A stretch of DNA of 64,000 nucleotides from Wenzhouxiangella sediminis. Lineage in GTDB: Bacteria > Pseudomonadota > Gammaproteobacteria > Xanthomonadales > Wenzhouxiangellaceae. The stretch is from the NCBI RefSeq assembly GCF_003410055.1, contig NZ_QUZK01000018.1, forward strand, positions 88,581-152,580, given 5' to 3'. Positions 25,279 through 31,813 of the stretch are shown piece by piece. Below the pieces are notes generated by a model. It was not told the DNA's origin, did no database searches, and worked only from the letters and a program-made list of their open reading frames with translations. The translations under genes and the position numbers were made by a program. Every line of letters begins with the position of its first letter. Positions within the stretch are counted from its first letter, which is position 1.

Positions 25279-26616
25279 TCAGCGTCCCAACTGGAAGAGC
25301 GTATCCACGACCAGGTCGTCGTCCATCCGCTCCCCGTGCCAGCACGGCACACACGTTTCCGCTGAAACGTCCGCACCGGAACGACGATTGGCCGTCATCA
25401 GGGCAAAGACGTTACCGCGGAAACGCGGGGCGGGCGCTTCGGGAATCAGCCGGCCGCGGCGATCGAAGAACTTCGGCACGCCATCGGTGCCCATCTGAAC
25501 GTCGAAACCGCCTTCGTGCACGGCACGATGATGGTGCCGGCACAGGGTCACCAGGTTGTCCAGCTTCGTCTCCCCGCCATCGGCCCAGTGCCGGATATGG
25601 TGGGCATCCACGTACTTGTGCGCCGTGCAGCCGGGAAAACGACAACCGCCGTCCCGACGCTGCAAGGCCCGCCGAATCGAAGGCGGAATGGAACGCGTCT
25701 TGCGCCCCACATCGAGCGTTTCGCCATCAAGGGACTCGCGCCAGGGCACCACGCCGCAGTCACAAGCCAGACGCCGCGACGTTTCCGCTGAAACGTTTGC
25801 GCCATCCTCCAACGAGGATTCCGCGCCTTCGCCATCGGCGCGCAGCGTATCCAAGTCGGTATGCACATGCACCGTGCACCGATCCCCGCCATGCACCGCG
25901 CCGCCTCCCCCGGAAAGAAAGGCATCGGCCAGCCGCTCCAGCGCGTCGGCCCGCTTTTGAGCCATGGGGCAGGGCATCGGCTTGGTCCTGTCGGGCTCGG
26001 CCGACGTTTCCGCTGAAACGTCTTCCTGTTCGGCCTCGATCTCGTCGACGGCGGCGTCAATCGCCTTCATCACGCGCTCGCCCTGTTCCGGCGTAAAGCG
26101 CGCATGCAGCGACCAGCAACCGTCCTCGTCCACGCGCCAGACCACCCGGCGTCGTTCGTGTCGTTCGTTCTCGGCATCCAGCGCCTCGTTGCGCTTTGCC
26201 CGCGTGAACTGCCGCACCGCGCGCTCCACATGCGCTGCCGTGCCGTGCAGTGCGATCGTCAGCAGGAATTCCTCGTTCTCGGCCGTGGCAACCCGCGTCA
26301 TCGCCCGCACCTTGGAGTAGCTGATCTCGCCCTTCGAGAAGGAAGCGCTGGTCTTCGGCAGATCGCCCAGGGCGTGCGCGACCCGGACTTTCTCGCGCGC
26401 GGCGTTGAGGCCGATGCCGCACTTCCAGTTCAACCAGTGCGCACAGGAACGCAGGCCCGGCTCGGCCCAGCCGGCCGACTCGTCGAACTGGCGAATCAGC
26501 GTCAGAAGCCGGTAATTGGCGGCATGGATATGCGCCGCCAGCTCGGTGATCTGGTCCTCGAGCGCGCGGATTTCCTGCTCGGGCAGGGTGGGGGTGATGG
26601 GGGTCGTCAACGCCAT
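25279..26616 (-). CDS. DUF222-HNH endonuclease with three in-frame palindromic element insertions
   Basis: Protein of 445 residues of the 13E12-type DUF222 plus HNH family: DUF222 over roughly residues 10-250, HNH near the C-terminus with CRFPGCTAHKYVDAHHIRHW and LCRHHHRAVHEGG (His-Asn-His metal site in DAHHI...N...HH). Such proteins are common mobile-DNA nucleases of unclear target. VSAET is encoded three times, each by an 18-base palindrome (25353, 25779, 26004), in the same frame and in poorly conserved linkers. ATG 26616 follows GAGGGC. A promoter with -35 TTGTAT and -10 TATACT lies upstream. Whether the insertions affect folding is unknown. Confidence 0.85.
   Translation of the reverse strand: MALTTPITPTLPEQEIRALEDQITELAAHIHAANYRLLTLIRQFDESAGWAEPGLRSCAHWLNWKCGIGLNAAREKVRVAHALGDLPKTSASFSKGEISYSKVRAMTRVATAENEEFLLTIALHGTAAHVERAVRQFTRAKRNEALDAENERHERRRVVWRVDEDGCWSLHARFTPEQGERVMKAIDAAVDEIEAEQEDVSAETSAEPDRTKPMPCPMAQKRADALERLADAFLSGGGGAVHGGDRCTVHVHTDLDTLRADGEGAESSLEDGANVSAETSRRLACDCGVVPWRESLDGETLDVGRKTRSIPPSIRRALQRRDGGCRFPGCTAHKYVDAHHIRHWADGGETKLDNLVTLCRHHHRAVHEGGFDVQMGTDGVPKFFDRRGRLIPEAPAPRFRGNVFALMTANRRSGADVSAETCVPCWHGERMDDDLVVDTLFQLGR
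25353..25370. repeat. 18-base palindromic element (copy 1, inside HNH gene)
   Basis: ACGTTTCCGCTGAAACGT has 7-base complementary arms ACGTTTC and GAAACGT around CGCT. On the minus strand it encodes V-S-A-E-T within the HNH protein. Other copies lie at 25779, 26004, 28766 (two differences) and 29481. Confidence 0.8.
25779..25796. repeat. 18-base palindromic element (copy 2, inside HNH gene)
   Basis: Exact copy of ACGTTTCCGCTGAAACGT, in the same frame of the HNH gene as copies 1 and 3, again encoding V-S-A-E-T. Confidence 0.8.
26004..26021. repeat. 18-base palindromic element (copy 3, inside HNH gene)
   Basis: Exact copy of ACGTTTCCGCTGAAACGT in the same reading frame of the HNH gene. Three in-frame insertions in one gene keep it open, as seen with Rickettsia palindromic elements. 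Confidence 0.8.
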
Positions 26617-26644
26617 GATTTTGCCCTCTTTCAATACCTATATA

Positions 26645-26673
26645 AGTATACAGCATCTAGGCAAAAAATACAA
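26645..26673 (-). promoter_or_regulatory. sigma-70-type promoter of the HNH gene
   Basis: On the minus strand, TTGTAT (26668-26673) and TATACT (26645-26650) are separated by 17 bases, about 30 bases upstream of the ATG at 26616. Confidence 0.55.
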
Positions 26674-26777
26674 TAAATCAGAGGCTTGAGCCTTGCGCAA
26701 AGCCGGCTCAAACTGGGCGGGTGTCACCGGCGCCGACACGCCAACACACTGCGAGGAACCGCCGATTAAGTACTTTT

Positions 26778-26805
26778 TGACGTACGTACGGAATTCCGTA
26801 CAATT
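26778..26805 (+). promoter_or_regulatory. YefM-YoeB promoter with palindromic operator
   Basis: TTGACG (26778-26783) and TACAAT (26800-26805) are 16 bases apart. Between and overlapping them is the perfect palindrome GTACGGAATTCCGTAC (26787-26802). This is the arrangement expected for autorepression by the antitoxin and toxin complex. The ATG lies 30 bases downstream. Confidence 0.65.
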
Positions 26806-26835
26806 GGCACAGTGCAACTTCTGGAAAATCCGGCC

Positions 26836-27078
26836 ATGTCCACCATCACCGCCAGCGAGGCTCGCGCCCGACTCTTTCGCCTGATCGACGAGGCCGCCGA
26901 GTCCCACCAGCCGCTGCTGATCACCGGCAAGCGCAATAAGGCCGTATTGATTGCCGAAGAAGACTGGCAAGCCATCCAGGAAACCCTGTTTCTTCTCTCC
27001 GTGCCCGGCATGCGCGAATCCATTCGTGAAGGCATGGCCGAACCTGTCGACGAATGTGCCAAGGACCTGGATTGGTGA
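26836..27078 (+). CDS. yefM: Phd/YefM-family antitoxin
   Basis: Protein of 80 residues with the YefM pattern: STITASEARARLFRLIDEA, then HQPLLITGKRNKAVLIAEEDW and an acidic C-terminus that normally wraps around the toxin. It binds the operator at 26787 and neutralises YoeB. The ATG at 26836 was chosen over the upstream TTG frame because MSTITASEAR is the conserved family start. The stop overlaps the toxin GTG (GTGA), giving the tight coupling typical of such pairs. Confidence 0.9.
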   Translation: MSTITASEARARLFRLIDEAAESHQPLLITGKRNKAVLIAEEDWQAIQETLFLLSVPGMRESIREGMAEPVDECAKDLDW

Positions 27079-27338
27079 GCTGGCGACTCGTTTACACCAA
27101 ACAAGCCCAAAAGGACGCCAAAAAGCTAGCCAGCAGCGGTCTCAAGCCGAAAGCCCAGGAACTGCTCGACATATTGGCCACAGACCCTTTCCAGCGCCCC
27201 CCGCCTTTCGAGAAGCTGGTGGGAGATCTAGCCGGCGCCTACTCGAGGCGAATCAATATTCAGCACCGGCTGGTCTATCAGGTACTGGAGGATCAGAAGA
27301 TCGTAAAGGTGCTGAGGCTGTGGACACACTACGACTAG
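27075..27338 (+). CDS. yoeB: YoeB-family mRNA interferase toxin
   Basis: RelE-fold ribosome-dependent ribonuclease of 87 residues. Glu46, Arg65 and His85 (with Tyr86 last but one) correspond to the YoeB catalytic set. SWRLVYTKQAQKDAKKL and the closing VLRLWTHYD are family marks. It starts with GTG inside the antitoxin stop codon. The pair should be functional: no frameshift or lost catalytic residue is seen. Confidence 0.9.
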   Translation: MSWRLVYTKQAQKDAKKLASSGLKPKAQELLDILATDPFQRPPPFEKLVGDLAGAYSRRINIQHRLVYQVLEDQKIVKVLRLWTHYD

Positions 27339-27372
27339 GTGGTGGACACGCCCCCGAGAAGGAGACCAGACA

Positions 27373-27999
27373 ATGTCCGTGCAGGAAGCCTACGACCGCT
27401 GGGCCGCGCAGTACGACGACAACCGAAATCGCACCCGCGACCTGAACATGCAGTGCCTGCGCCGGGCCGATCATTCCCTGGCCGGCGCCCGCGTGTTCGA
27501 GGCCGGCTGCGGCACGGGCCTGAACACCGAGTACCTGGCTGGGCAGGGCGCGCAGGTTGTCGCCATGGATTTCTCCGAAGCCATGCTCGAGCGGGCCAGG
27601 GCCCGCGTCGGCCACGCCGAGGTTCGCTTCGAAGTCGGTGACATCACACGGCGCTGGCCGGCCGAGGATGCCTCATGCGACCTGGTCATCATCACCCTGG
27701 TCCTCGAGCACGTCGAAGACCTCGCCCCGGTGTTCGCCCAGGCTCGGCGGGTTCTGGCCGAGGGCGGGCTGCTCTACATCGCCGAACTGCATCCCTACCG
27801 CCAGCTCGCCGGCGGCCAGGCTCGGTTCACCCCAAGTGGAAGCGACAAGGAAGTGTTCGTCCCGGCCTGGAAGCATTCGATTTCGGAGTTCGTTTCCGAG
27901 GCGATGCGCGCGGGCTTCGAGCTGCAGCGTATGGCCGAACCTGCATTCGAGGACGATGAAGTGCCGCGGTTGGTGCAGTTGTGGCTGGTTCGGTCATAG
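27373..27999 (+). CDS. class I SAM-dependent methyltransferase (UbiE/Methyltransf_11-like)
   Basis: Protein of 208 residues. Motif I is VFEAGCGTGLNTEYL near residue 41, strand 2 ends in VAMDFSEAMLERA, and LVIITLVLEHVED follows as motif IV. The N-terminal SVQEAYDRWAAQYD is common to small-molecule methyltransferases. The acceptor is unknown. AAGGAG precedes the ATG. It lies between two toxin-antitoxin pairs, 34 bases past yoeB, and may be cargo of the same acquired segment. Confidence 0.75.
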   Translation: MSVQEAYDRWAAQYDDNRNRTRDLNMQCLRRADHSLAGARVFEAGCGTGLNTEYLAGQGAQVVAMDFSEAMLERARARVGHAEVRFEVGDITRRWPAEDASCDLVIITLVLEHVEDLAPVFAQARRVLAEGGLLYIAELHPYRQLAGGQARFTPSGSDKEVFVPAWKHSISEFVSEAMRAGFELQRMAEPAFEDDEVPRLVQLWLVRS

Positions 28000-28020
28000 A
28001 GTGCGCATACAATTATGCTC

Positions 28021-28062
28021 TTGACTACATATGTATTTAACTGCATACTTTTGACATGCAGT
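28021..28062 (+). promoter_or_regulatory. HigBA (pair 1) promoter with operators; probably leaderless
   Basis: TTGACT (28021-28026) and CATACT (28044-28049) are 17 bases apart. The palindrome TACATATGTA (28026-28035) lies in the spacer. A second inverted repeat, ACTGCAT (28040-28046) and ATGCAGT (28056-28062), spans the -10 and the start codon. A start about seven bases past the -10 would fall on the ATG at 28056, so the mRNA may lack a leader. Confidence 0.5.
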
Positions 28063-28406
28063 GGGAAGTGAAGCTTGCCGATGAGTTCGATCCTGAATTC
28101 GACGAGCTGCCCGAGCTCGTCCAGGACGAGCTTCTGGCGAGGGCGAAGTTGCTCGAGGTGTTCGGGCCGGAACTGGGGCGTCCTCACGCGGACACCCTGA
28201 ATGCATCCAGGCATCCGAACATGAAGGAGCTCAGATTCAGCGCGGATGACGGCGTGTGGAGAGTCGCCTTCGCTTTCGATCCGCACAGGACGGCCATTCT
28301 GCTCGTGGCCGCGGACAAGGCCGGAGTGAAGGAGCGAAGGTTCTACCGCCGGCTGATCAAGCTCGCGGATAAGCGATTCGACAAACATTTGCAAAGAGAG
28401 AAGTGA
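28056..28406 (+). CDS. higB: HigB/RelE-type toxin (Gp49-like)
   Basis: Protein of 116 residues of the phage-derived Gp49/HigB branch: EFDELPELVQDELLARAKLL, KELRFSADDGVWRVAFAFDP (20 residues) and KERRFYRRLIKLADKRFD. The toxin-first gene order and the XRE partner behind it are typical. No ribosome site is present before the ATG, which agrees with a leaderless mRNA. The stop is next to the antitoxin start. Confidence 0.85.
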   Translation: MQWEVKLADEFDPEFDELPELVQDELLARAKLLEVFGPELGRPHADTLNASRHPNMKELRFSADDGVWRVAFAFDPHRTAILLVAADKAGVKERRFYRRLIKLADKRFDKHLQREK

Positions 28407-28408
28407 TC

Positions 28409-28747
28409 ATGGCACGAACATTGACCGACAAACTGAATTCGCTGCCCGCTGATCGACGCGAGCGCATCGAAGCCCGGGCGGCTGAGTTGGTCGACCAGGA
28501 GTTGACCCTGCGTGAACTGCGCAAGGCGCTCGACATGACCCAGACGGCACTGGCCGAGCAGCTCAAGGTGGGTCAGGAAACCGTATCGCGACTGGAGCGA
28601 AGGACCGACATGCTGCTCAGCACCCTGGACGATTACGTGCAGGCGCTAGGCGGCCGCCTGGAACTGAACGTAGAGTTTCCCGGCCACAAGAAGATTCGGC
28701 TCAAGTCGTTGCATGAGCCGAAATCGAATAGCGAGGAAGCGGCCTGA
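28409..28747 (+). CDS. higA: HigA-type XRE antitoxin
   Basis: Protein of 112 residues with an N-terminal helical stretch and an XRE helix-turn-helix at about 50-75 (LDMTQTALAEQLKVGQETV). It should neutralise the upstream toxin and repress the pair. ATG 28409 follows GAGAGAAG; a GTG at 28403 overlapping the toxin stop is an alternative start. A palindromic element (28766) follows the stop by 18 bases. Confidence 0.85.
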   Translation: MARTLTDKLNSLPADRRERIEARAAELVDQELTLRELRKALDMTQTALAEQLKVGQETVSRLERRTDMLLSTLDDYVQALGGRLELNVEFPGHKKIRLKSLHEPKSNSEEAA

Positions 28748-28765
28748 ACCACAGGCCATAGCTGC

Positions 28766-28783
28766 TCGTTTCCGCTGAAGCGT
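28766..28783. repeat. 18-base palindromic element (copy 4, intergenic)
   Basis: TCGTTTCCGCTGAAGCGT differs at two positions from the copies in the HNH gene. It starts 18 bases past the stop of the first HigA gene. Confidence 0.6.
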
Positions 28784-28865
28784 CGGTGGTGGGTGGCAGA
28801 CGAGGGATTGACGCTCGTAGCTTGTGGGGCACCACGCGCAACGGGGGTAACGCTTTAGCCTGCCA

Positions 28866-28894
28866 TTGACTGGTGTTGCGCACCACGCTACACT
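28866..28894 (+). promoter_or_regulatory. HigBA (pair 2) promoter with operator
   Basis: TTGACT (28866-28871) and TACACT (28889-28894) are 17 bases apart. TGGTGTTGCGCACCA, a 15-base dyad, fills the front of the spacer and overlaps the -35 end. This is a good autorepression site for HigA. The ATG lies six bases beyond the -10, so the transcript may start at or very near it. Confidence 0.6.
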
Positions 28895-28900
28895 GCTTCC

Positions 28901-29179
28901 ATGATTCAGTCTTTTCGCCACAAGGGCCTGGCAAAGTTCTATCGAACCGGCTCGGTGGCGGGAATTCAGCCTAACCATGCGAAACGCTTGAGAATGATAT
29001 TGGCTGCCCTGGATACTGCCGCATCCGTTCAGGATATGGATATTCCGGGGTTTCGACTGCACCAGCTCAAGGGAAAAGACGCCGGCCGATGGTCGGTCCG
29101 CGTCAGCGGAAACTGGCGGCTGACCTTCGAGTTCCGGGAAGGTCAGGCTCATGTCGTTGATTACGAGGACTATCACTGA
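28901..29179 (+). CDS. higB: HigB-type mRNA interferase toxin (pair 2)
   Basis: Protein of 92 residues of the plasmid-maintenance RelE/HigB branch: IQSFRHKGLAKFYRTGS, HAKRLRMILAALDTA, FRLHQLKGKDAGRWSVRVSG (20 residues), and the family ending LTFEF...VDYEDYH. Unrelated in detail to the first pair. Its stop overlaps the antitoxin ATG by one base. Confidence 0.9.
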   Translation: MIQSFRHKGLAKFYRTGSVAGIQPNHAKRLRMILAALDTAASVQDMDIPGFRLHQLKGKDAGRWSVRVSGNWRLTFEFREGQAHVVDYEDYH

Positions 29180-29472
29180 TGACCATGCACAATCCCCCGC
29201 ATCCAGGCGAGTTTATCCGCGAGGTCTACCTCGAGCCTCATTCCATGACCGGGCGTCAGTTGGCTTCGAAGCTGGGCGTTTCGCCATCCACGCTCAATCG
29301 CATCCTGCAGGGTCGCAGCGGCATCAGCCCAGAAATGGCGCTTCGCCTTTCCAAGGCACTCGGACGGTCGCCCGAGAGCTGGCTGCTGATGCAGGACAAC
29401 TACGAACTCTGGCACGCCCGACAGACGCTGGATCTCGATGCTGTGGAAAAAATCGAGTTCCGCGCGGCCTGA
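29179..29472 (+). CDS. higA: HigA-type XRE antitoxin (pair 2)
   Basis: Protein of 97 residues of the HigA/VapI branch: NPPHPGEFIREVYLEP at the start, helix-turn-helix with MTGRQLASKLGVSPSTLNRI (20 residues), then GISPEMALRLSKALGRSPES. Binds toxin and its own operator. The copy 5 palindromic element starts 9 bases after the stop. Confidence 0.9.
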   Translation: MTMHNPPHPGEFIREVYLEPHSMTGRQLASKLGVSPSTLNRILQGRSGISPEMALRLSKALGRSPESWLLMQDNYELWHARQTLDLDAVEKIEFRAA

Positions 29473-29480
29473 TCTTGGCT

Positions 29481-29498
29481 GCACGTTTCCGCTGAAAC
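29481..29498. repeat. 18-base palindromic element (copy 5, intergenic)
   Basis: Exact ACGTTTCCGCTGAAACGT, 9 bases past the second HigA stop. Outside coding sequence its hairpin could act at the mRNA 3-prime end, but no U-tract follows. Confidence 0.75.
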
Positions 29499-29545
29499 GT
29501 CGTCCAGCCGGGCACGCTTCCGACAACGCCGACTGAGCCCAGGCA

Positions 29546-29941
29546 ATGCCCGGAAAGAACCGCAATCCCGCCCTGCGTCTCCGAATCACCCTGGAAGGCA
29601 TCGAGCCGTCCATCTGGCGAACCGTGATCTTTGCCTAGGACTTTGGCGACAACTGGATCCACCGGATCGAAGTGGAAAACGATGACGTGGCCGCAGACCC
29701 CGGCTGGATTCCCTGGCTGGTCGACGGCAAGCGGCGAGGGCCGCCGGAAGACTGCGGTGGTGTCTCCGGCTATCAACGGCTGATCGGGGCCGTTGAAGCG
29801 CCGCCCGAAACCCTTGACGAGGAAGGCCGCGACTTCGTGCGATGGGTCGGAGCTGATTTTGATCCGGAAGAATTCAATGTGTCGCAGGCGCGGCATGCGT
29901 TGCTGGTTTCGGCGGCGTGGGGGTGTTTGAAAGGGCGGTGA
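29546..29941 (+). pseudogene. plasmid pRiA4b ORF-3-like protein with in-frame stop and internal deletion
   Basis: The start MPGKNRNPALRLRITLEGIE and SIWRTVIF match the opening of PF07929 (pRiA4b ORF-3) proteins. A TAG at 29636-29638 interrupts it. In the same frame the sequence then resumes at DFGDNWIHRIEVE, which in intact members comes about 60-70 residues later, and runs through PPEDCGG and GADFDPEEFN to the normal end. So a middle segment is missing and the joint carries a stop. The tail could be read from an internal start, but the fold would lack its N-terminal half. The family is frequent on plasmids and genomic islands; function unknown. Confidence 0.7.
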
Positions 29942-30010
29942 GGGGACGGTGCTGCCACTACTGGCGTCAGCTCCGGCGCGTATGCTAGTCTGAGCTGAAA
30001 TTCGGCCGAA

Positions 30011-30078
30011 CTTGGGAAGGGGCAGGTCGGGTTTGCAGATTACTCAAGGGAGAATGATCGTGGCCAAGCGCGATCAGC
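30011..30078 (+). repeat. leader repeat, copy B
   Basis: CTTGGGAAGGGG at 30011, then AGGGAGAATGATCGTGGCCA ending at the GTG codon 30060-30062; 49 bases from first base to GTG, as in copy C (39669-39735). The shared second block extends past the start as GCCAAGCGCGATCAG. It marks the left side of the 30.0-39.7 kb segment. Confidence 0.65.
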
Positions 30079-30248
30079 ATGGATATTTTGGCGTTGGCGA
30101 TTCGTATCCAGTCACTGCGTTGAACAGGCCGCTCCTGGCGTGTTCTATGTCGGCGTGGGATCCGCAGCCATCCAAAGGGTGTGCGGCGAGACCGCAGAAT
30201 AGGCGGCATTCCGCTCTGCCATGGAGAATCCCAAACCTCGTGCGCTGA
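30060..30248 (+). pseudogene. short ORF behind leader repeat B, probably a truncated gene
   Basis: The GTG start opens 62 codons beginning VAKRDQHGYFGVGDS. The first 15 residues match the start behind copy C (VTKRDQSRTGVGSS) and loosely the EAL protein (VTKHDLSLRAGNGG). Past about residue 20 the sequence does not resemble any protein I recognise and ends after 62 residues. It is best read as a leader and N-terminus left behind by recombination. A functional short peptide cannot be excluded. Confidence 0.45.
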
Positions 30249-30313
30249 TGTTCCATGCCGAATCCCTTTGCAAGAGAATTACGAATTAGCGGCCGAATGA
30301 CATAGGAGACATC

Positions 30314-31708
30314 ATGCGAGTTCGAAAACCGGAAGGCGACGAAGAGGCGCGGCTGCTCTCAATAGACGAGGGCCACTTCGTCGACCTAAAGAGCAAACGC
30401 ATTAACCCGGCAAAGCTACAGCAAAGTTTCGTTGCGTTTGCGAATTCAGATGGTGGTGAGTTGTTTGTCGGCGTTGAGGATAAGTCTGAGCTTGGGGAGC
30501 GAATAGTGGGGTTTACAACCCAAGAAGAGTGCAATGGAATCCTGCCTACGCTCCTTGAAGACACTCAACCAGCGGTAGAAAACGTAGATGTTGAGTTAAT
30601 TGATTTTGGGGCGAAAGGCCTAATACTGCGGCTATTTATTCCAAAAAGTCCGAAGGTGCACTACACCGCCAATGGCGATTGCTACATCCGCATCGGCGCA
30701 GAGAAGCGCAAGATCAAGGGTGAGAGGGTCACTCAGCTGTCGTATGGCAAAGGTGCTCTTGTTTACGAGCGTAAGCCAGTTGATGGTGTGGACGTCGAAG
30801 AATTGGAGAGCAGCGAGTATTTGAGCGATTACATGACACGAGTCGGTAGTAATCTGTCGCCTGTCGATTTCTTGCGAAAGCAGAAGCTCCTGACCAATGT
30901 TGACGGCGATCGTGTTCCAAATGTTGGCGGGGTGCTTCTTTTTGACGAAAGCCCATCAGCGTCACTCCCCACGAGATGCTCCTTCAAGGTATACCGTTTG
31001 CTTACGACCAGCTCCGAATACAAGCGGGAACAGCTGGCCGAGATGCCAACTACGATTGAAGGACCTTTGGAAGCTGCCGTTCGTGAGGCCATGACGAAGG
31101 TCGAAACCTTGCTTGAGGGCGCTACTTTCAAGCAAGGCGACAAACTAGTAAAGCTAAAATATCCGGTGGATGCGATTAAAGAAATCGTCGTAAATGCTGC
31201 GCTGCATCGCGACTACAGTCTCAACGATGATATTCATATCAAGATCTACGACAATCGTATTGAGGTTGTCAGTCCTGGGAGGCTTCCTGGATTCATGACC
31301 GTAGAGAACCTGTACACCGACAGATTTTCGAGAAACCCCAACATCAATCGTATGATTCACAATGTCCCTGATCCGCTCAATCATGATATCGGTGAGGGTC
31401 TGGATACTGCAAGAAATGAACTCAAAAAGGCAGGGCTCGTGGCTCCGGAATTTGAAGAGTTGGAAAATTCGTTTCTCGTGACTATTCGGCATCAGGAACT
31501 GGCGTCACTGGAGGACACTATTATGGGCTATCTCAACGCGAACCCGGCTGCGGAAATTACCAACCGTAAGGTTCGGGAGCTTAGTGGCGAAGAAGACATT
31601 AACAAAGTAAAGAAGGCGCTGCAGAAGTTGCGTCAAGATGGAGTGATTGAGCCCGTCGATCCAAATGCATCAGCATTCGCATTTCGATATCGATTGGTTG
31701 GATCGTGA
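30314..31708 (+). CDS. AlbA_2 / ATPase-domain putative regulator (RecG-like N-terminus family)
   Basis: Protein of 464 residues. The N-terminal Alba_2 (DUF4325-neighbour, formerly Schlafen/AAA_4-like) region has EGHFVDLKSKRINPAKLQQS (20 residues) and AFANSDGGELFVGVEDKS. The middle is a GHKL-type ATPase fragment (DAIKEIVVNAALHRDYS, then NRIEVVSPGRLPG and GEGLDTARNELKKAGL). The C-terminus is a winged helix (ITNRKVRELSGEEDINKVKK). Such proteins are found in islands and beside restriction genes, probably as DNA-binding regulators or in defence. Base composition is clearly more AT-rich than the flanks, a sign of transfer. GGAG precedes the ATG. An attC-like sequence follows the stop. Confidence 0.7.
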   Translation: MRVRKPEGDEEARLLSIDEGHFVDLKSKRINPAKLQQSFVAFANSDGGELFVGVEDKSELGERIVGFTTQEECNGILPTLLEDTQPAVENVDVELIDFGAKGLILRLFIPKSPKVHYTANGDCYIRIGAEKRKIKGERVTQLSYGKGALVYERKPVDGVDVEELESSEYLSDYMTRVGSNLSPVDFLRKQKLLTNVDGDRVPNVGGVLLFDESPSASLPTRCSFKVYRLLTTSSEYKREQLAEMPTTIEGPLEAAVREAMTKVETLLEGATFKQGDKLVKLKYPVDAIKEIVVNAALHRDYSLNDDIHIKIYDNRIEVVSPGRLPGFMTVENLYTDRFSRNPNINRMIHNVPDPLNHDIGEGLDTARNELKKAGLVAPEFEELENSFLVTIRHQELASLEDTIMGYLNANPAAEITNRKVRELSGEEDINKVKKALQKLRQDGVIEPVDPNASAFAFRYRLVGS

Positions 31709-31716
31709 GGCCAGCA

Positions 31717-31813
31717 GCTAACCAATCGCTGCAGCGGACATTTGACCCGCCGCCTGCTTTCGCTACCGCAAGCTCAGGCGTCGCCTTAATTGCCGATGAG
31801 CTCAGACGTTAAC
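31717..31813 (+). other. attC-like integron recombination site (candidate)
   Basis: The segment starts with GCTAAC (fits RYYYAAC) nine bases past the preceding stop and ends with GTTAAC at the end of the convergent gene. Interior pieces CGCTGCAGCGG and GCCGATGAGCTCAGACGTT resemble the L-type and R-prime ends of chromosomal attC sites. Arm complementarity is only partial (CAGCGG with CCGATG). The last G-TT falls inside the TAA of the restriction gene. It could mean that the AlbA gene came as a cassette. No integrase or second attC was seen. Confidence 0.35.
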
